NCBI GenBank assembly: GCA_017412115.1
Contig: JAFPYR010000012.1
Span: 1-38,436 of the forward strand
Source of the DNA: Bacteroidales bacterium
GTDB lineage: Bacteria > Bacteroidota > Bacteroidia > Bacteroidales > UBA3824
Length of the DNA stretch: 38,436 nucleotides
Direction: 5' to 3'
In this document: one piece after another, positions 32,051 to 38,436 of the stretch
How the letters are laid out: each line of letters starts with the position of its first letter
Numbering within the stretch: the first letter of the stretch is position 1
Made by a program: the position numbers and the translations under genes
The notes under the pieces: generated by a model
The model's input: only the letters and a program-made list of their open reading frames with translations
Databases searched by the model: none
Told to the model about the DNA's origin: nothing

Positions 32051-33028
32051 ATGAAAAACCAACTGGGCTCAGAGATAACAATCGGCGGCATACGCTTGAA
32101 ATCCAATGTGTTGATGGCACCGCTTGCCGGATATACCTGTTTTCCGTTTCGGTTGATGGTAGAGCGGCTCGGGGCGGGAAGTGCCTATACCGAAATGGTG
32201 AGCGCAGACGGTCTAAAATACAACAACCGCGCTACCACACAACTTCTCTACACCGATAATCGTGAAAAATTGAAGTGCGTGCAACTCTTGGGCTCAATCC
32301 CAACGGTGTTTGAACGTGCGGCAAAAAGCGAACTCTTGGCACCGTTTCAAATTATCGACATTAATATGGGATGTCCTGTGCCTCAGGTGGTTAAGGCTGG
32401 CGAAGGCGTTGCGCTGATGGAAGATTTGCCCAAGGCTTCAAAAATCATTGAGGCTTGCAAACGCAGCGGAAAGGTGGTTTCGGTGAAATGCCGCATTGGA
32501 ATGAACCCCGAAAAGATTGTGATTGAAGAGTTTGCGCGGATGTGCGAAAATTCCGGCGCAGATATGATTACAGTTCACGGACGCACCCGCAGTATGATGT
32601 ACGAGGGCGAACCACTTTTCGACTATATCCGAATGGCGAAAAATGCTGTTAATATTCCCGTTTTTGCCAACGGCGGCATCGATTCAAAGGAAAAGGCAGA
32701 GATGGCGATGGCAAAAACAGGAGCCGACGGCGTTATGCTTGCGCGTTTTGGATTTGAAAATCCGTTGCTCTTTGCCGAACTCACCAACACTAAAACCACC
32801 GACACCAAATACACTCTGATAATGGAGCAATTAGACATTGCCACAGAATGTTTCGACGAACTTTTTGCCCTCACCTACATCAAAAAACTCTCGTCGTATT
32901 TTATGAAAAAACTCCCCGGAACAAAAAGGTATAAACAAGATTTGTACAAATGCGGCAGCGTGGGGCAAGTGAGGGAAGTGTTGGGGAGAATATTTGTGGG
33001 AGGGGAAAACCTTACGAAAGTGTTATAA
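32051..33028 (+). CDS. dus: tRNA-dihydrouridine synthase, DusB type
   Basis: A 325-residue FMN enzyme that reduces specific uridines in tRNA. The barrel begins NVLMAPLAGYTCFPFRLM; the active-site cysteine is Cys108 in INMGCPVPQVVKAGEGVALM, and HGRTRSMMYEG and PVFANGGIDSKEKAEMAMAKTGADGVMLAR complete the FMN and tRNA-binding parts. The C-terminal helical domain is short. The family is universal in bacteria. Codon use is less AT-rich than the neighbouring minus-strand genes. No clear -7 box is visible; a near match, TATTTTTA, lies at about 32013-32020. Confidence 0.92.
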   Translation: MKNQLGSEITIGGIRLKSNVLMAPLAGYTCFPFRLMVERLGAGSAYTEMVSADGLKYNNRATTQLLYTDNREKLKCVQLLGSIPTVFERAAKSELLAPFQIIDINMGCPVPQVVKAGEGVALMEDLPKASKIIEACKRSGKVVSVKCRIGMNPEKIVIEEFARMCENSGADMITVHGRTRSMMYEGEPLFDYIRMAKNAVNIPVFANGGIDSKEKAEMAMAKTGADGVMLARFGFENPLLFAELTNTKTTDTKYTLIMEQLDIATECFDELFALTYIKKLSSYFMKKLPGTKRYKQDLYKCGSVGQVREVLGRIFVGGENLTKVL

Positions 33029-33032
33029 AAAA

Positions 33033-33068
33033 CAAACCCGACAACGTGACGAATCAGAGGTTGCCGGG
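33033..33068 (-). terminator. Terminator of the minus-strand unit 33100-34646
   Basis: The 9-bp stem 33037-33045/33060-33068 has a G-U pair on the minus strand but an A-C mismatch on the plus strand, and a T-rich tail follows on the minus strand. It therefore ends the hypothetical operon rather than dusB. Confidence 0.68.
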
Positions 33069-33099
33069 GTAAAACATTTCAATCGGATATTACGATGTA

Positions 33100-33348
33100 T
33101 TAGTTTTCAACACATTTTTCTTTTCCCATTATCCAATGTACTTCACACTCAATGTGATAAATCTGAATAAGATACCATCCGTAATTCTTACTTAGATAAT
33201 TAGCAACATCAATGCAACTCCCAAAGAAAAGTTCTTTACCGTTTTCACCACGTAATGGTATTGAATTTCCATAGGAATCCGTTCCAAAAGAAACATTAAG
33301 ATTAGCACAACATTGTATTATTTCGCAATATTCCATATACTTTTTCAT
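33100..33348 (-). CDS. Small protein of unknown function
   Basis: An 82-residue protein with no domain I recognise. It is rich in Cys, Tyr, Ile and Asn, with an aromatic central stretch NYGWYLIQIYHIECEVHWIMG. It starts 11 bases after the 428-residue gene, on the same strand, and shares its terminator. The pair could be an accessory two-gene unit, for example an effector with its partner, but nothing identifies it. Confidence 0.6.
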   Translation of the reverse strand: MKKYMEYCEIIQCCANLNVSFGTDSYGNSIPLRGENGKELFFGSCIDVANYLSKNYGWYLIQIYHIECEVHWIMGKEKCVEN

Positions 33349-33359
33349 AATTACGGAGA

Positions 33360-34646
33360 TTATTGATTAGACAATAGTTTTTTCATAATTTCACTTTCAT
33401 AAGCCTTTGAGAGCAATTCTGCTTCCCAAAGTACTACGTCACGTAGATTCATACCCTTCATCAATCGAATAATATGAATACTTTCTGTTTCTTGCAAGAT
33501 TGATTTTCTGCCATTTTCACTGTACCATCTTTCAAAATCCCGCAAATGCCACCAAAGTCCAGCCCAAATAACTAAAACATCATTAGCAAGTTTTGATTCC
33601 TTAATATCAGTGTTATCTTCTATTTGCTTTAATGTTTCGCTTGCATTTGAATATTCCTTGTATGTATATTGTGGAGGTTGATTGCCACTAATAGAAATCA
33701 ATTCCATTTTTTCCCAACGTTCAAAAAACGGCCGTACACGCTCTTGTACACTAATTACAGGATTTAGAGATTTTCCTATCCAATGGTGAATAAATACATA
33801 ATTTGTCCAATCAAGACCTCTTGTATTATATTGATTAGGAAATGATTGGCTTGCAATTTTGAATAATACTTCCAAATATGGTTTTATTGCTTGCAACTGA
33901 TCTTCACCAAGATAAGCATCATCTTTAACAGACGCGTCTTTAAAATATGGCACAAAAGTTTTGTGTAACCATATTTTTTCATTGCAGAACGGTACACAAT
34001 AAGTAATACCATCCATCCATAAGCAAAAATATTTATTGCTATTAGATTCTTGTTCATTGTGAGACAACACATTGTCATTTTGAAAAGGTCCGTTATTTAT
34101 CTTGTTACGTGCAAAGAACTTGCCGACAAACAAGAAAAGATTTTTAACTTCCTTTTCGTTGAAATCAAGTTCATCAGGTTTCCTATTGTTTTTGTGCCAA
34201 GTATTTGACATAGGGAGGTCGTTAGGCAAGCGATAAGCCCTTCGGGCATAACAGTCAATCATGTGTGGAGAAAACACATCCACTACATCTACTCCATTTC
34301 CGTTATCATGGACATGAAATGTGTAACATTGCTCTCCCGGAAATGGCAAAATACCTGTGATAATAGGCATTGGTTGCACTATTTCATTCTTATTTTGCGG
34401 AGTCATCTGTACAAAATAACGGAATTGCAATTCTTCATTTGAAATGTAGTAACCAATATGGTATGGCAAACGCTCACCTTTATTTTGTTTTAGTTGGAAG
34501 GAATTAAAAGCGACATTCATTATACTTTTTAATTCTTCCATAAAATCGGAACTTTTATACTCTTCCAATAATAAGGAAGTCAAATCATTCCAAAATTTTT
34601 CAGGATCATCCTCCTTGTACGAGAAAATTTCTTCAAGTTTATTCAT
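33360..34646 (-). CDS. Large protein of unknown function in an accessory two-gene unit
   Basis: A 428-residue soluble protein, no signal peptide or membrane helix, very AT-rich codons. Recognisable features are only general: an acidic N-terminal helix pair, a stretch FHVHDNGNGVDVVDVFSPHMIDCYARRA (about 110-137) with clustered His and Asp, an FFxRWEKME helix, and an aromatic VIWAGLWWHLRDFERWY near the C-terminus. I do not recognise the family. It has a good minus-strand promoter (-7 box 34723-34730, -33 at 34749-34751) within the divergent promoter region that also drives the three-gene cassette at 34883. Confidence 0.65.
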   Translation of the reverse strand: MNKLEEIFSYKEDDPEKFWNDLTSLLLEEYKSSDFMEELKSIMNVAFNSFQLKQNKGERLPYHIGYYISNEELQFRYFVQMTPQNKNEIVQPMPIITGILPFPGEQCYTFHVHDNGNGVDVVDVFSPHMIDCYARRAYRLPNDLPMSNTWHKNNRKPDELDFNEKEVKNLFLFVGKFFARNKINNGPFQNDNVLSHNEQESNSNKYFCLWMDGITYCVPFCNEKIWLHKTFVPYFKDASVKDDAYLGEDQLQAIKPYLEVLFKIASQSFPNQYNTRGLDWTNYVFIHHWIGKSLNPVISVQERVRPFFERWEKMELISISGNQPPQYTYKEYSNASETLKQIEDNTDIKESKLANDVLVIWAGLWWHLRDFERWYSENGRKSILQETESIHIIRLMKGMNLRDVVLWEAELLSKAYESEIMKKLLSNQ

Positions 34647-34722
34647 ATTCTTTAAAATAAATTATTAATAATAAATCAACACATAATAATCTAATTAAAA
34701 GAATAGATGAATATCAACACCG

Positions 34723-34751
34723 CAAAAGTAAGAATTAAATTTGATTTACAA
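34723..34751 (-). promoter_or_regulatory. Promoter of the 428-residue gene, left arm of a divergent promoter region
   Basis: Minus strand: -33 TTG at 34749-34751, -7 box TACTTTTG at 34723-34730, spacer 18. Confidence 0.66.
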
Positions 34752-34756
34752 AAATA

Positions 34757-34794
34757 TTTTTTCAAAATCTCCCAAAAATACATTATATTTGCCG
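34757..34794 (+). promoter_or_regulatory. Promoter of cassette 1, near-identical to that of cassette 2
   Basis: The -7 box TATATTTG is at 34784-34791. The segment aligns with 36520-36558 at about 34 of 39 positions, including TTTTTTCAAAATCTC and the box. It is 91 bases upstream of the first start at 34883, so the leader is long and could hold regulation. Confidence 0.75.
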
Positions 34795-34882
34795 AAATAC
34801 TAAAATGCTACTATTTCAATCACCGATTGAAACAAGCATAAACAGAGGAAGTGATTGACATTCAGTAATATCCCGAATAATT

Positions 34883-35155
34883 ATGGAAACTACAAACTGT
34901 GCATTACTAACAAACCAAGGGCAATTTACCGTATTTAAATACGGTGACCGCGTAATACGGTTCAGAGCACCGTATTCGTTGGAAAAATATACTGAGGTGA
35001 AAACTTGGGATCACGGCTATATTGTTGTAATGGCTAAATATGCGCACAACGACAAAAGTGAAGAGGATTATATCGACCTTGTGCCGATATTAGAGGATTT
35101 GTATATAAATCCTGATGTTTTTTTAAAACCTATTAAACAAGTTACGATAGAATGA
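34883..35155 (+). CDS. Small protein of cassette 1, DUF2442-like in layout
   Basis: A 90-residue protein: a strand-rich N-terminus (GQFTVFKYGDRVIRFRAPYSL, VKTWDHGYIVVMAKY) followed by YIDLVPILEDLYINPDVFLKPIKQVTIE. The final part has the order IDL..IL....F..I..V seen in DUF2442, the usual partner of DUF4160, which is the third gene of this cassette. The identification is tentative. Its stop overlaps the next start by four bases (ATGA), implying translational coupling. First gene of a compact three-gene cassette. Confidence 0.6.
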   Translation: METTNCALLTNQGQFTVFKYGDRVIRFRAPYSLEKYTEVKTWDHGYIVVMAKYAHNDKSEEDYIDLVPILEDLYINPDVFLKPIKQVTIE

Positions 35156-35373
35156 ACGAGATACAGAAAATCGCCGACAATGCTGATTTGATTGTAAACG
35201 GTTATGCGTTTACAAAATGCGACACGGGTTACCGTGTACTTAATATCAATAATCCACAAAAAGCCTCTGTGGTATCGCCTGATGGTACCACATTAGAAAC
35301 CACTATGGACGATATTGAGGCGGGCATAGTAGTCGATTATTTCCTCAAAAACAAACAATTTGTGGAGGACTAA
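35152..35373 (+). CDS. Small protein of cassette 1, unknown
   Basis: A 73-residue acidic protein. The first 45 residues look strand-rich (AFTKCDTGYRVLNINNPQKASVVSPDG), then TTMDDIEAGIVVDYFLKN forms an amphipathic helix, the shape of many small antitoxin-like proteins. I do not recognise a family. It overlaps the upstream gene by four bases and lies 3 bases before the DUF4160-type gene. Confidence 0.6.
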   Translation: MNEIQKIADNADLIVNGYAFTKCDTGYRVLNINNPQKASVVSPDGTTLETTMDDIEAGIVVDYFLKNKQFVED

Positions 35374-35376
35374 CCA

Positions 35377-35655
35377 ATGCCTAAGTATTACGAGTTTAAA
35401 GTAGTTGGGTACTACTTGTATTTTACATCGTTCTGCGTAATTGAGTGTATGCACGTACACGCAAGCGACAGCAAACTTTCCGAGGGCGGTTCGGCTAAGT
35501 TTTTCGTCAAGGAAAACGGTGATACTGTTGTGCAGAAACGTGGCATCCTCACCGACTCTGAAATATCTAAAATACAAGCCTTTATTAAAACAAACTATAA
35601 AGAGATGTATCTAAAATGGGCTGAGTATAGTCAAAACGGATATTATGGAAAATAA
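35377..35655 (+). CDS. DUF4160-like protein of cassette 1
   Basis: A 92-residue protein with the DUF4160 pattern: an N-terminal YEFKVVGYYLYFTSF, an HVHA motif in place of the usual HIH (residues 26-29), a Ser/Gly-rich turn, AKFFVKENGDTVVQKRG and the helix LTDSEISKIQAFIKTNYKEMYLKWAEY. DUF4160 proteins are often found with DUF2442 in small mobile two-gene units; a toxin-antitoxin role has been proposed but I know of no firm activity. Its last 11 bases overlap the ATG of the leucine-rich repeat stub. Confidence 0.72.
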   Translation: MPKYYEFKVVGYYLYFTSFCVIECMHVHASDSKLSEGGSAKFFVKENGDTVVQKRGILTDSEISKIQAFIKTNYKEMYLKWAEYSQNGYYGK

Positions 35656-35743
35656 CACCAATATAGAAATCTCCTCCGGCATCCTTACCTTATGCCAAAC
35701 TTACTCCGCCGAAATCACCATTCCTGAGGGCGTGCACACTTAA
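35645..35743 (+). pseudogene. 5' stub of the BspA-like leucine-rich repeat gene
   Basis: Thirty-two codons starting at ATG 35645 align with the first codons of the full gene at 37491: ISSGILTLCQTY...EITIPEGVHT against ISNGILELYQTY...EITIPEGVHT. The last 30 bases before the break are 29/30 identical at the DNA level. After GVHT the stub meets TAA and the homology ends. It overlaps the DUF4160 gene end as the full gene overlaps the DUF3791 gene end. Not functional as a repeat protein. Confidence 0.88.
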
Positions 35744-36448
35744 CTACCTACTCAGTAAATTTTTAATTAAAGATTCCAAAAATGGATTTACATTAAGTTT
35801 CTGAATATCATTATAATCCTTCATATACTCAGCGGCATACTTTCCCAAAATTATCAACATTTCATTAGTTAAATTTTCTTCATCACGAAAATGTATCAGA
35901 ACGTCCAATCCATATTCATTGTTATCGTCTTCAAAAAATTTATCTACTATTTCATCTGTTGTTGCATTTGAAATAAACTCTAATTCTGCACTCATATCAT
36001 CATTGTTGCAACACTCATCAGAGTCAACTACATTGAGAAGTAATTCATAAAATATGTTATCATCGTTACATAATTTTGCCAATTCACAACCATAATGAAT
36101 TTTATTATCTTCACAATATTTTTTCAATCGCAACAAACGTTTTCTGACATTCAATATACCATCTAAACTATCCAAATTTTCTTTTGGTAGTTTATCAAAC
36201 ACTTCTTTATTTAATTCTTCTATATATTCTGCTACGAGTTTTAGATGAATATCTATCATCCTTTTTCTTTTTTCCTCGCGTTCCAATATATCTTTCAACG
36301 TTTCGCCATCACAAGGTTCGATATTATCTACATTTTCAACAAAATCAATCGAATGTCTTATGCTCTCATATGCATCTTTTAATTCCTTTGACACATAGGG
36401 TTCTACTTCAAACCACCTGTTATACAGATTTTTAATCGTAATTTCCAT
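35744..36448 (-). CDS. Protein of unknown function, helical and acidic
   Basis: A 234-residue soluble protein, strongly acidic, almost all helix by composition (Leu, Glu, Lys, Asp, Asn), with a coiled-coil-like stretch ETLKDILEREEKRKRMIDIHLKLVAEYIEELNKEVFDKL (about 49-87) and a Cys/Asp-rich hinge DSDECCNNDDM. I recognise no family. It lies directly behind the leucine-rich repeat stub, on the opposite strand, and reads away from cassette 2 from a good promoter. Its place mirrors that of the 428-residue gene relative to cassette 1, but the two proteins are not alike. Confidence 0.62.
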   Translation of the reverse strand: MEITIKNLYNRWFEVEPYVSKELKDAYESIRHSIDFVENVDNIEPCDGETLKDILEREEKRKRMIDIHLKLVAEYIEELNKEVFDKLPKENLDSLDGILNVRKRLLRLKKYCEDNKIHYGCELAKLCNDDNIFYELLLNVVDSDECCNNDDMSAELEFISNATTDEIVDKFFEDDNNEYGLDVLIHFRDEENLTNEMLIILGKYAAEYMKDYNDIQKLNVNPFLESLIKNLLSR

Positions 36449-36476
36449 AATATTATACCCATTATTAATATCAATG

Positions 36477-36506
36477 CAAATATAATAAATACGATTTTAT
36501 TTACAA
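36477..36506 (-). promoter_or_regulatory. Promoter of the 234-residue gene, left arm of the second divergent promoter region
   Basis: Minus strand: -33 TTG at 36504-36506, -7 box TATATTTG at 36477-36484, spacer 19. Confidence 0.68.
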
Positions 36507-36519
36507 CATATATACAAAC

Positions 36520-36558
36520 TTTTTTCAAAATCTCTCAAAAAAAACACTATATTTGCGG
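36520..36558 (+). promoter_or_regulatory. Promoter of cassette 2, copy of that of cassette 1
   Basis: The -7 box TATATTTG is at 36548-36555, 27 bases before the ATG at 36583. It overlaps the alternative start codon at 36553, which is therefore excluded. Compare 34757-34794. Confidence 0.76.
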
Positions 36559-36582
36559 TGTATAAAACTAACTCTGCAAATT

Positions 36583-36798
36583 ATGACCGATAAATATAAA
36601 ATACCGTTTATTAATGCCTGCATCAGGGCGTTTGCAAGGCGTATAAAAATGCCGGTGAAAAACAGTTTCCTGTATCTTGACAGATATAAGGGATTTGATT
36701 TTTTGTTGGAGTTTTATCCGTCGTTGCACTTGCAGTCGGTAGACGATACTGTTGACGAACTCCATAAAATTTGCAAAAACAACGGAGGATGCTTATGA
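36583..36798 (+). CDS. DUF3791-like small protein (probable antitoxin partner)
   Basis: A 71-residue protein: INACIRAFARRIKMPVKNSFLYLDRYKGFDFLLEFYPSLHLQSVDDTVDEL matches the DUF3791 pattern of an N-terminal helix, a Y..G..FL stretch and an L..Q..D..V...E end. DUF3791 genes are normally next to DUF3990. It overlaps the DUF3990 start by four bases (ATGA). The promoter at 36548-36555 sets its start. Confidence 0.72.
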   Translation: MTDKYKIPFINACIRAFARRIKMPVKNSFLYLDRYKGFDFLLEFYPSLHLQSVDDTVDELHKICKNNGGCL

Positions 36799-37271
36799 AA
36801 CTTTATCACGGAACAAATACCGATTTTTTGGAAATTGATTTGAGTCAGTCAAACCGTTTCAAAGATTTCGGACGAGGTTTTTATTTAACCGACATCAAAC
36901 GTCAGGCGGAAGAAATGGCAAGGCGGCGGGTATTGCAAAACGGTGGTATGCCCATTGTTCAAGTATATGAATTTGATGATAAATGCTTGACTGATAATTC
37001 AATAAATGTGCTTAAATTCGACAGACCGTCTGCCGAATGGGCAGAATTTGTCTTCAAAAACCGCAGCAGTCGAAAACCTGTTTTCAAACATAATTACGAC
37101 ATTGTTATAGGACCGATTGCCGACGACGGTGTCGCCTATTTGCTCGACCGTTATGCAGAAGGTTCATTCACTCTTGAACAATTGGCTGACGAACTGAAAT
37201 TCAAACAGTTAAACAACCAATATTATTTCGGAACTGAACGTGCAATCACACTTTTAAAACGTTTGAAATGA
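36795..37271 (+). CDS. DUF3990 protein, ADP-ribosyltransferase-like (probable toxin)
   Basis: A 158-residue protein. LYHGTN (3-8) and DFGRGFYLT (25-33) resemble the NAD-binding strands of ADP-ribosyltransferases of the H-Y-E type, and the family is placed near them as I recall. ERAITLLKRL at the end closes the fold. GGAGG stands 7 bases before the ATG at 36795, one of the few good ribosome sites here; upstream ATGs at 36771 and 36789 lack it. The gene overlaps both neighbours by four bases. A toxin role in an operon with DUF3791 partners is predicted for the family, not shown here. Confidence 0.78.
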   Translation: MKLYHGTNTDFLEIDLSQSNRFKDFGRGFYLTDIKRQAEEMARRRVLQNGGMPIVQVYEFDDKCLTDNSINVLKFDRPSAEWAEFVFKNRSSRKPVFKHNYDIVIGPIADDGVAYLLDRYAEGSFTLEQLADELKFKQLNNQYYFGTERAITLLKRLK

Positions 37272-37519
37272 CCAAAAAACAGATACAAAATTTCCTCGTG
37301 GCGTTTACAACAGACCGAATGACTGAATATATGATTGAGGACTACAACGTTACGTTGTCTGATGCGTTAAAGTTTATTTACAATTCTGAAACTTACGCCA
37401 AACTTTCTCAGACAGAAAACGGACTTTATTCGCAAAGTCCGGCGTATGTTTACGAATTGCTCGAAAAGGAATATTTGCCCATATCACACAATGATCCACA
37501 ACCAAATCATCATATCTAA
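37268..37519 (+). CDS. Second DUF3791-like protein, with C-terminal tail
   Basis: An 83-residue protein. NFLVAFTTDRMTEYMIEDYNVTLSDALKFIYNSETYAKLSQTENGLYSQSPAYVYELLEKEY has a DUF3791-like helix pattern and a DALKFIYNSETYAKL core common to partners of DUF3990. The end NDPQPNHHI is encoded by sequence that overlaps the start of the leucine-rich repeat gene by 29 bases and may be shaped by it. One of the two small proteins in this cassette is probably the cognate antitoxin. Confidence 0.68.
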   Translation: MTKKQIQNFLVAFTTDRMTEYMIEDYNVTLSDALKFIYNSETYAKLSQTENGLYSQSPAYVYELLEKEYLPISHNDPQPNHHI

Positions 37520-38436
37520 CGGCATATTAGAATTATACCAAACCTACGATTCCGAAATCACCATCCCTGAGGGCGTGCACACTATCGCGGAGGGGGCGTT
37601 GAAGGGTAATGTGGGACTGCGGAGGGTGGTGCTACCTTCAACGTTGAAAACTATCTGTGCGTCAGCGTTTAAGGGGTGTAGACAACTGCACGATATTCAG
37701 TTTCCCGATGGATTGGAGGAGGTGGGCGATTATGCCTTCAACCGCTGCCACAATCTTGAAGAACTGATTTTTCCGAAGACGATGACCAAAATCGGGGCGT
37801 TCGCGTTTCTCTATTGCGACAACCTCAAAAAAGTGGTTATGGAGGGTCCTGAGCACCTTTCAAAGGCGGTTTTTTCGCATTGTTGGATGTTGGAGGAGGT
37901 GGCGTTGAACCGCAATGTTGACGATTCTAATTTTTCGCAGGAGGTGTTTGAGGGCTGCATACGGCTTTCGCGGATAACGCTTTCGGACGAGGTTTTTGAG
38001 ATAAAAAATCTCGTGGCGGCGATGGACTCACACTCTGATTTTCCGCAAGTTATACGTTCCTTGGCAAAAAGCGTCTATCATTTGATAACCATCGAGGACG
38101 GTGGCGTGCTCAAATCGTTCAATATCAACCTCAAATCCGTGCTTCTGCCTGATGGAATCGTTACGATTGCCAAACGTTGTTTTTTCAACAAAAAGGGAAT
38201 TGTGAGCATTTCGCTGCCCAAATCCGTGAAGGAAATCAAGGCTAATGCGTTTTTAAATTGCCTGAGTCTCGAAGAAATTTCGTTTGAGGACGACGATGTG
38301 GAGTTAGATCCGCAGGCGTTTCGTGGTTGCAACAATCTGAAAAAGGTACATTTGCGTGGCGAAACTTTTTTGCTCGAAGACGACCCTCAAAATCCGCTTG
38401 TTGGCGCAATTCGCGATCAGGTGTTGGGCGATTTTA
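37491..38436 (+). CDS. BspA-like leucine-rich repeat protein (LRR_5), right end missing
   Basis: Open over 315 codons from ATG 37491 to the window edge. LRR_5-type repeats appear as IPEGVHTIAEGALKGNVGLRRVVLP, FPDGLEEVGDYAFNRCHNLEELIFP, FPKTMTKIGAFAFLYCDNLKKVVM and later LPDGIVTIAKRCFFN and LPKSVKEIKANAFLNCLSLEEISF. No signal peptide precedes the first repeat, unlike surface BspA proteins, so it may act in the cytosol, possibly as a recognition or scaffold partner of the cassette products. Composition is richer in G than the cassette genes. Its ATG overlaps the last gene of cassette 2; a stub of the same start closes cassette 1. Confidence 0.88.
   Translation, partial: MIHNQIIISNGILELYQTYDSEITIPEGVHTIAEGALKGNVGLRRVVLPSTLKTICASAFKGCRQLHDIQFPDGLEEVGDYAFNRCHNLEELIFPKTMTKIGAFAFLYCDNLKKVVMEGPEHLSKAVFSHCWMLEEVALNRNVDDSNFSQEVFEGCIRLSRITLSDEVFEIKNLVAAMDSHSDFPQVIRSLAKSVYHLITIEDGGVLKSFNINLKSVLLPDGIVTIAKRCFFNKKGIVSISLPKSVKEIKANAFLNCLSLEEISFEDDDVELDPQAFRGCNNLKKVHLRGETFLLEDDPQNPLVGAIRDQVLGDF

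Overview
The window comes from an AT-rich member of the Bacteroidota, most likely Bacteroidales. Three things point there. Nearly every well-placed gene start is preceded by a TAnnTTTG -7 box with a TTG -33 box about 19-21 bases upstream, the hallmark of Bacteroidota promoters. Shine-Dalgarno sequences are almost absent. The gene families (SiaC/DUF1987, DUF4907, DUF4143 ATPase, GH26/GH3/GH115 lipoproteins, BspA-type repeats) are typical of the phylum. The tRNA genes do not encode CCA. The glycoside hydrolases suggest a plant-polysaccharide user; the habitat cannot be read directly.

Layout. 1-168: the 5' end of a group II intron (best match class IIC) on the minus strand, placed directly behind a Rho-independent terminator. 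166-5388: accessory DNA with a DUF1703-type ATPase/nuclease, a DUF4143 ATPase, a broken 5' copy of a radical SAM gene, two small envelope proteins and the intact radical SAM gene. 5452-8297: tRNA-Gly, two GH26 genes and a truncated GH115 gene, the last two less AT-rich than their surroundings. 8346-12125: a minus-strand operon of lipoprotein, LTA-synthase-like sulfatase and DUF1846. 12257-15020: glycosyltransferase plus TPP enzyme. 15116-18066: peptide transporter, acetyltransferase and SlyD. 18195-30469 is core chromosome: tRNA-Arg, map, gyrB, rel, topB, siaC-like, a GH3 enzyme and the rpsF-rpsR-rplI operon. 30470-33028: a lipoprotein remnant, a P-loop kinase, a tRNA-like structure, an SMR transporter and dusB. 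33100-38436: an accessory island of small overlapping genes.

The most interesting structure is at the right end. Two modules each start from a near-identical divergent promoter region. Each carries a different three-gene, translationally coupled cassette, and each ends in the start of the same BspA-like leucine-rich repeat gene. In the first module that gene is only a 33-codon stub; in the second it is full and runs off the window. The second cassette encodes an ADP-ribosyltransferase-like DUF3990 protein between two small DUF3791-type proteins and looks like a toxin-antitoxin unit. The left accessory region has the same logic: a shared promoter segment, a cargo gene (DUF4143 ATPase), then a 106-base stub of the radical SAM gene, followed later by the same promoter segment and the intact gene. 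Both loci suggest cargo exchange between a conserved promoter and the conserved 5' end of the downstream gene, leaving gene-start stubs behind.
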